From Globodera rostochiensis (lineage: Eukaryota > Nematoda > Chromadorea > Rhabditida > Heteroderidae), in the NCBI GenBank assembly GCA_018350325.1, contig JAEVLN010000020.1, forward strand, positions 124,001 through 188,000: a DNA stretch of 64,000 nt. Reading direction: 5' to 3'. Numbering within the stretch: position 1 is the stretch's first letter; every line of letters starts with the position of its first letter. The position numbers and the translations under genes are program-made. The notes beneath the pieces were generated by a model, which was given only the letters and a program-made list of their open reading frames with translations, was not told where the DNA came from and made no database searches. This document shows positions 56,440 through 64,000 of this stretch, piece after piece.

Positions 56440-56770
56440 AAATTCGGCCGTCCCGCTCAGTCTAGCGAACAAGCTTTCGTCCTCAGTATATGGTGGGGTT
56501 AATTTGACAACTTTTGGTAAGCCATTATGGAAAGCTCCGGGGGTCCAGCGAGCTTTAGCACAACGAGTTTATTATAAATTTGTAATGTAACAGTTTACAT
56601 TTTAATACTTAAATAGTTTCAAAATTCTTTTAAAAAATCAATTAATTTAACATTTCTTTAATGCAAACTTTATTGATTTAATTTCTTGGTGTTATTTAAA
56701 TATTAAGTCATGCAGATTTTATAATTTATGATTTATTTTTTGTCATTTGTTACCATCGTTTCAGTTCTAA
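56440..56770 (+). repeat. Interspersed repeat family F, copy 1
   Basis: GC-richer core (GCCGTCCCGCTCAGTCTAGC, TTTCGTCCTCAGTATATG, GGAAAGCTCCGGGGGTC) followed by an AT-rich tail ending TTACCATCGTTTCAGTTCTA. A direct copy lies at 59050-59342. The 95-codon frame over it has no family resemblance. Confidence 0.9.
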
Positions 56771-59049
56771 TATGTATCATTTTTTTAGGTAAGCATATAT
56801 GGAGTCGTAAATTTGGCAATCCTTCCGGCCTTGTAGTAAATTAAGATAAATTTAATTTGTTTATTAGCGGGTTGAATTGTTTTAAATTTTAAGTTTTTTT
56901 TCAGATCAATGCCATTAATCTTTTGTTGGATGCGCAACTCTTTACGCCCTCTTCGTTGTATTATTATCACTTTTGTAGAATGATTTATGATGTTTTCATT
57001 TGTTAAATTTTAAACTGTCGTTTCTTTGGCTTTTTAAAATATTAATTATTTTCCAACGATAGTTTTGTAAAATTTTAAATTACCTCATTTCTTTTCCCAA
57101 CGTCACATAATATGAATAATAAATATTAACTTTTTGCCGAATATTGATTATTATTTGTTTTAAATAAATAAGCAATTTTGTCTGCTTTCGATTTGGTAAC
57201 ATGACTACAAACGAATCTTACCAAAAGATGCTCTTGCCTGCGTTTGAGATGATTAATAATCATGTTATTTATTATTAAATCGCATATATGATTTATTAAT
57301 TATATTTTAATTTTTTTGGTTTTAAGCTGGACTGCTTATTAATAGTTTTCTAAAGAAGATTTTTTAACATACAATATTATTCCTTGTAAATTATTCAAAA
57401 GTCTATTTAATTTTAAGAAATAGAGTCTATTGTTATAAAAAATTAGACACCTTTGTATTCATTTGTTATATGTGTAATAATTTAAATTTTGTTTTTAAGG
57501 ATTAATTTGCTTTTTAATTTAAAAACAATACTTATTAAATAAAGCCATGTTGAAACTAATTTGAACTGTGCAAAATTGGGCCCGAAATCATTAAATAATA
57601 TTAGTATGAAAGCGCTGGATTTATGGCGAGTGAGGTGCGAAATAAACCAAGGTTTAGCAGGCGCTCAGCCATGTTCCACAATTCAAATAGAACTTGACGA
57701 GATCGTGTCGTTTTTTTGTTGACGATATGGTTTGTCGTTTTTTTGTTGACGTATTTTTATATTTTTTTGTTGTGGTAAATTTTTAATTGTTAACTTAAAT
57801 GGCAAAGTGTGTAAAGAAAAAGCCATGTGGAAAACACGCCAATACAATTTTCTTTCTTTTGTGTTTATATTTTGATAATTTGCTCCCAAATAAAATTTTT
57901 ACTATTGCATTTGGAGCAGTTTTGTTATTCTTATGGTAATTTTAATTTTAACAGAGTTAGTCTTTTATTAAATACAAAAGATCAAATTTTTTATGTAAAA
58001 CAATAATTTTTAGAAAAATATGCGCTTTTCAAATTTATTTTATAATGTTTTATTAATATCTCCTCTCTTACGCATGAATTTTTCGCTTTAGCTTTTGTGT
58101 AAGGTAACTGTTCAGACTTTATTATATCATTTAAAAAATGTTTTGCTAAAGTAATCCACTTAATCAAGTTCTGTTTTCATTTATTTTTGTATTCTTTTTG
58201 TAAATAATGACTTCAATTTAATATTACCATTATTTAGTCCTTTACGTTGTAATATAATAGCAAAAAAAACAATTTGTCTTAAATATTATTTAAGAATTAA
58301 AATTCAACCCTTAAAAAAATTAAAATACTTAAAGATTAAACAAATTCAAAAAAAGAGCGTCTGGTAATAAACTTTTTCGCCTTTAGTTGCGTGGTCATGT
58401 GTCAAACCTATCCACTTTATTGTAATTAATTTATAATTTTAACATAGTAGATGGATCTAAAAACTACGTATAAGAGGACAGCAACGTGCCCATTTTCATA
58501 TATGCGACTCGACTGGAATTGTTGTTTTGAAACAAAATGATTTTATTATAGTTACTGTGTTTTATAAATTCATTTTATGCGCACGATAACTTATTAAATG
58601 AAAGAAATATTGTAAACTAAATAGAAAAATTAATAAATGTTTAACAGAAATCGATAGTAAGCTAATTATACTAAATACTATAAAATGGTTAATTCTTTCC
58701 TCTTCCGCTTTAATTTACTCAAATTTTCCTAATTGGACGGAAGTGACAGAAATGGTTGTCTGTTATAAAAGGCACAAAAAGCTAAAATTAATCATTTATC
58801 TAATTGCTAAAAACTTAAATCAATTTAAAGTGTTAATATCAATCAAAGAATTAATTTTAAAAAAGGCATAATAAAATAAACTATCTAAAGTACGCAAAAT
58901 GTTAATCATTTCATGTTGAACAAAAAATAATCCTAGTGAATTTCAAATTTAAAAATTATGGCCAGCAAATCGCGTTTCCTTAGCATAATTAAAAAAAAAC
59001 AGACATTTTTATGGTAATTTATTTATTTTAATCTTTCAAAAATTGTTGG

Positions 59050-59342
59050 ATAGCCGTCCCGCTCAGTCTAGCGAACAAGCTTTCGTCCTCAGTATATGAT
59101 TATGGAAAGCTCCGGGGGTCTAGCGAGCTTCAGCACAACGAGTTTATAATAAATATGTAATATAACTGTTTACATTTTAATAAAATAGTTTTGAAAATTC
59201 TTTTGAAAAAATCAATTAAATTAACATTTCTTTAATGCAAACTTTATTGGTTTAATTTCTTGGTGTGTAAATATTAAAAGTCATTGCTGATTTTATAATA
59301 ATTTATTTTTTGTCATTTGTTACCATCGTTTCAGTTCTAATC
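59050..59342 (+). repeat. Interspersed repeat family F, copy 2
   Basis: Direct copy of 56440-56770 lacking about 30 bp after the CAGTATATG landmark. Flanks differ, so this is dispersal rather than a local tandem copy. Confidence 0.9.
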
Positions 59343-59684
59343 GTTGATTGATTCTTTTATAGTAGTACTCACTTTCAGAGTTCTGCATAAGGTTTTAAGC
59401 TGACAGAAGCTGAAGAAGATCTCTCGTACTTAATTATTTTGTTATGAATTTAAAAATTTATTTAAAAAACCATTTAATTATTAATGTTACATCAAATATT
59501 TTTTGCTTGTTTTGATTATTTTAAAATTATAATGTTTAACGGCGGCTTGCAGAAGCTAGTTATTGATTGATATTACACTTTAAATTGTTTATTTTAATCG
59601 CCATTAGGAATTATTGTAGAAAGCTTAGTTTTTTCATTTTTTCAATATCAGTTTTTTGTATTAATCTTTTTAAATTTATAAAAA

Positions 59685-59790
59685 CAAATACGAAAAGTCT
59701 CTGGTTTCATGTCACAGTGGATTTATGATTTCAGGAATCTATCTGCGATTTTACAATAATATTCCACACCCAACGGTATCTCCAGCAGAA
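59685..59790 (+). repeat. Interspersed repeat family B, partial copy 3
   Basis: Contains AAGTCTCTGGTTTCATGTCA and CACAGTGG, followed after a gap by TCTCCAGCAG. It matches the start of the copy at 4500-4615. Confidence 0.6.
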
Positions 59791-62700
59791 AACACCGGAT
59801 TACCCCCATAAACATTTGAGCCTTTATAATAAGTTTGTGTTAATGGTTTAAATGCTGTCTCATCGTTTATCTGCATCACTTCTCTGCTATACAATTATTA
59901 CTATAGTTTTTTCCATTTTAATAAATGATTTTATATATTTGTACAACTCAAAATGTTCAACCCCTTCAAGAAGCCAATTTTTTATAATAAATTTGAATAT
60001 TTTATTTCTTTATTTTTAATTTAAAAATTTGTTTACTTTGTTAGTTATAGCTAGGGTGAGTAATATTCATATTTTTTTTTCAAATGAGGTTGTATTGTTA
60101 TGGCGTAATTGTAAGGTGTCACCGCGCTTGGAGGCTATTTAGATCAACAATTAATTTCTAATATCACATTAGAATTAAATTTAAATTTGATTGATAACAC
60201 GATACGTTACATAATTTATTCATTTGGTAATAAAAAATTTCTAGATTAACAACCTTATTTATTTCGTAACTAAATATTATATAACGATTTCAATGGTTTT
60301 ATTTTAATTTTATAGACATTCTTCGTCATTTGCGCAAAATAATGCGATTTTGTGATGGGGCAAGTCGACAATTCCTTGTATTTTTTATTAAGATGGTTAA
60401 ATTTGTAAACTATTATGTTTTAATTTATTATTTAGGTTGTATAATATAATTTTCCTTTAATTCTAGTTTTAGCTAATTACAGAAAGTCACATCAGCCATT
60501 TCGATGCCTCCGCCATATCCGGGCGCGAAGAATGTGCCTGCATTTTACACATTTAGGCATAATTAAACAGTAAACGCGATTAAAATTTCAAAACACTTCT
60601 TTTTTTCCCACATGCCTTATTATATTTAAACATAAAGGTGTAAGTTCCCCAATACCTTTGCTTTTAAATTGACATTTCATTTTTAGATTTATAATTGCAT
60701 TATATCAATTTATTAATTTATTCATATTTTAAATACTTTAGCTAATTGTATTTTGTATTACATTTATTGCAAACTTAAGTAGTATTTCGATTGCTCCTTT
60801 TTAAATATTTACTTTATTTTTCTAAGTTTCTAATTTTACAAAAACTATGCCCAGTTTCATGTATACAACTGCAAACGACTATCTGTGGGTTAAAGCACAT
60901 ATGTGCGCGGGTACTATTTTTTTTATATTAGGGTAATGCCGCGTTGTCGTTGAGCTTTTTCTATAAATGTGTCGATTATAGAATTATTAAGGTAGTCTAT
61001 AATTAATATTTAAACAATATAAAATATATATATTTCTTTAAATTTTTTACAGGTATTTTTGTTTAAAAATAAAATTTAAACGCTTTTACTTCTTATTTAA
61101 ATTTATTTATTTCGCAATTTGAAACATTATTCTTATTTCTTTTTATATGTGTTAGTAAACGTTCAAAGTATATTAAATTATGTTACAATGGGTATGTATT
61201 ATACTGCAAGTACAATAATGGTTTTTAGTATTTTATCATTTTTTTAAAAGAAAGTAGATTTGTTTTCTGTTTAAATATCATGCCGTATAGTTATAAATTT
61301 TTTAAATTCTAATGCAAACTCGCAGTAAACTTTAGATTAAAGTAATTACAGACTGACAATATCCCAGTCCGAGTATGCGCGGCAGCTGCCGGTTCGTATA
61401 ATTGATCTTCAGATTAGGCAAAGCTGTCCCAGTTGTGAGCGTGCTCAAAAGCGTTATACCATCTTATATTTTTAACAAGGAATTATTTATAATATTTATA
61501 ACTTAAAAAGAATGCAAATAATAAATTTAATTTTTTAAAGTTATATAATTTTAAATGGTGGCCATAAAGCGGGTTGATGTAAAATTTACAGTTGAAATAT
61601 TTTTATAGATTGGAAACAGAGTATTAATTTAAATGTTTATTTTGAAGTTTGTAAGCAAAAAAAAGCAAAAACAGAAATGATAATTAATAATTTAAGCTAT
61701 TGCGTAAAGTCCACATAAAGGAAAATAAAGTTCACCCACCACATGCTAGATTGCATTTGATAATGCAATTTGATTGGAAATACAAATTGGATATAAATTT
61801 TTAATCTAAAATCTTTTTATCGAAATAAAACAAACAATACAAGTCAGAGAAATATCCCAAAACATATGATCTTGAATAAAGAGAAAATTTGCTGTTTGGT
61901 GCAAAGAAAAATCGAAAATAATGCCTCAAATTATACAAAACAGAGTCGATCTCTAATAAAAAAGACTACATATTATATTCATTGCAATCGTTTTTTGATT
62001 TAAACGGCTATTAAATATTTACAATGTGAATTAAATTCTGTATTGGTAATATATTTTAATAAAATAAAATGAACCTAACAAACGTCATTAAAATTTTACA
62101 GAAAAATAATGAAAAAGCAATAACCTTAAACATTTGAAACGGGACTTTTGGGAAAACGGGTCCACGTGCAGGCTTAAATAATTAAAAAAACTATCTTAAT
62201 ATATATTATATAAATATTAAATCTATCTCATATTAAGTAAAACTAAATAAAGTATGAACCTCATTATTTCAAAATAAAATGTTTATTTGTAAAAAGATTT
62301 TCTTTTGTTTTTTTAAAGGTTTTTGTTTAATTTTTTCAAGCTGAAAGCGTGCGTCTTAATGTGATCTGAATTATTATTGTTTATTAAAGTATGTTTATTT
62401 ATATTATTGATTTGTTAGCAAAAAGGGAAATTTCAAAATCAATATTAACGAGCATCGCATGAATAAATATTACTGAATGATATATGAAAGAATTTAAAAA
62501 AATATAAATTTGCAAAGATTTAAAAAAGCCATATTACCACTGTGACTAGCGATTTTGTTCGCCGAAATCTGGCGCTTTAAATTGTTAAAAATAAAATAAA
62601 TAATATACATGAGAACCAAAGGTGTTATTGCTTTCTTAAAATTAAATATAAATTAAAATTTATAATTATATAGTTTTGCTAATTAACAAGTAAAAATACT
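59791..62700. other. AT-rich flank, no gene seen
   Basis: T-rich to about 61.5 kb, then A-rich. Islands near 60490-60545, 60890-60950 and 61355-61445 are not coding by eye. Confidence 0.5.
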
Positions 62701-62809
62701 TAACCGCTGTGGGTGTGCGGCAGGGATGGTCTGAATTCCAATTTCCGGAGAATTTTGAGGCCTCAGAATTCCGAGTTCCGAAATTTTTTTGAGGTCGTCG
62801 GCTCCCATC

Positions 62810-62943
62810 CCAGGGGTGGAATCATAAGAACGAGGTGATGGTTAAATAACCACTCAGGGTTATTTAACCATCTGGTTCGTATCATAAGAACGAACCGCCA
62901 GAACCATGGTTACCTAACCCCGTTCTTATGATTCCACCCCTGG
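62810..62943. mobile_element. Palindromic MITE with 23-bp terminal inverted repeats
   Basis: Ends CCAGGGGTGGAATCATAAGA... and ...TCTTATGATTCCACCCCTGG are perfectly inverted for 23 bp. Inside, GGTTAAATAACC/GGTTATTTAACC forms a second hairpin, and ATCATAAGAACG is repeated at 62881. At 134 bp with no coding it fits a foldback/MITE. Flanking duplication is unclear; a TGTGCGGCA word occurs on both sides (about 62712 and 62944). Confidence 0.8.
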
Positions 62944-64000
62944 TGTGCGGCATTCCCCCGCTATAACAAAAAATATTTGGTGCCATTGCAACTAACGTGC
63001 AAAAAAGTAAAGGGAAATGGAAAAATAATTGTGTAAATACATTTTTTTTGCAATTTAAAAATAAAAATTTGCCTTTGCCTCGCATTATAACCAAATAAAA
63101 ACTGAATCTTAAATATAAAATACATGAACACTCAGCATGGGTATTCTAAACTGATAAAAAACTAAAAAAATGTTAATTATTTACTAATAAAATAACATTT
63201 ATTGGAATGCTATCCGGACGACATTATCGCGCGTCTGTCTACTCGCTAACCGAATGGGAAACCGACATGGTCTATCGGACATTGAAGATCGGATGATGTC
63301 GCCGTTGAAGGGATGGCCCAGAAAGTATAAATTTATAGAAATTAATGTTATGCATAAGAAAATCATTGAACCTATAATCATAATGTTGATATTAATTCAA
63401 TTATAAATATCATTTACCAATTAAAAATATCATACTAATCGGTGCAATTTATAAAATAAATTTCCTAAAACAAAAATTTAAAAGCAATTAAATCATAAAG
63501 TTTAAAATGAAAATTAATTAAGAATACGAACAAACAAAATCATTTTAATTCTCAAAAATTGCACCGTTTATCCGATAGCTCCAGACAATTAAAATAAAAA
63601 TTCACAACCCACCTGCCGCATCGAAATTAGGACCGCACCCGAAGTCAAAGAGCCCGAAAAGGAGAAAAACGAATAAGACATTCTCCTCAACGACGGGGTA
63701 CCGCCGAGGCCCAGCAACTGTTGAATACATAGAAAAACTTTTCTTTTTAAACATAAATTAAATCTGTATTTTGCACATATAAATACAACGGGAAAAGGAC
63801 AATTAAAAATAAATCAATTTGAAAATTAACAAGGAGTAAATGTTTGCTAATCTCGGAACTTGCTTAGAAAATTTATAGTTTGAAAGCGCAGGAACAACGA
63901 CCCAATTAGGTGACAAACATTAAACTGGCAAATATATTTACAATATATAAATTAATCATTTATTTCATGAAAATAAAGCGAACAAATTTTCTTTTGGACG
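62944..64000. other. A-rich flank to window end, islands only
   Basis: GC-richer islands at 63205-63320 and 63600-63720 stand out in A-rich DNA. The first is open on the minus strand for 60 codons with a partly protein-like stretch (SSMSDRPCRFPIRLASRQTR), but without a sure start. No gene is called. Confidence 0.4.

Noticed and set aside
56303..56590. 95-codon frame, and a tRNA-like look of TCCTCAGTATATGGTGG
   Set aside because: The segment is a repeat with a second copy lacking part of it. No cloverleaf with a proper T-arm or anticodon stem could be drawn.

Overview
The window looks like nematode nuclear DNA. It is a very AT-rich background, judged by eye at roughly 80 percent A+T. Inside it sits one GC-richer and apparently complete Maverick/Polinton (polintovirus-like) element of about 22.25 kb, at 24664-46917. 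Nematode origin is inferred from three things: many 44-100 bp introns with T-rich TTTTCAG/TTTTTAG-type acceptors, trans-splice-like acceptors just before several start codons, and a block of TTAGGC repeats, the usual nematode telomere motif. The species cannot be read from the sequence.

The ends of the element are clear. A 6-bp target-site duplication (TATTAC, 24658-24663 and 46918-46923) flanks terminal inverted repeats of about 0.52-0.54 kb. These begin AGTAGTACC and end GGTACTACT, and they contain a G-rich (C-rich on the other side) short tandem repeat. Just inside the left repeat are a small two-exon gene (25471-25751) and a probably damaged minus-strand gene (about 26046-26406).

A plus-strand, essentially intronless virion block follows (26776-34464): an unknown 213-aa protein, the packaging ATPase, a small basic core-like protein, a conserved 385-aa protein, a fused truncated-integrase/proline-rich/penton protein, a small pVI-like protein, the double-jelly-roll major capsid protein, two related signal-peptide proteins (one carrying a duplicated capsid tail), and the adenain-like protease. 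A hairpin-rich spacer with TTAGGC repeats (34500-35050) separates this block from a family B, protein-primed-type DNA polymerase. The polymerase can be followed through 10 exons in one open frame (35145-39801, 1390 aa).

The right arm (39.8-46.1 kb) holds accessory genes: a minus-strand protein that is essentially a stand-alone PAZ domain (the small-RNA 3'-end-binding module of Argonaute and Dicer) with no PIWI, a divergently transcribed lysine-rich protein with a nuclear-localisation-like motif, a RING-type zinc-finger protein, a minus-strand single-pass membrane protein, and an 11-exon minus-strand glutamine-rich protein with a chromo-like segment. That last gene reads through in one frame except for a single extra base in an A9 run. 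Two strong hairpins lie between it and the right terminal repeat.

The polymerase, ATPase, protease, major capsid and penton modules all look intact, so the element could encode virions. Its integrase has lost the third catalytic acidic residue and everything after it. The PAZ and RING proteins are candidate host-interaction genes, and the PAZ protein is the best candidate for something new.

The flanks (1-24657 and 46924-64000) contain no gene I can identify. They hold degenerate interspersed repeats in direct and inverted orientation, a 4-copy tandem repeat, a (CA)n tract, a palindromic MITE and scattered GC-richer islands of unknown meaning. Their A-versus-T strand bias flips between long domains.
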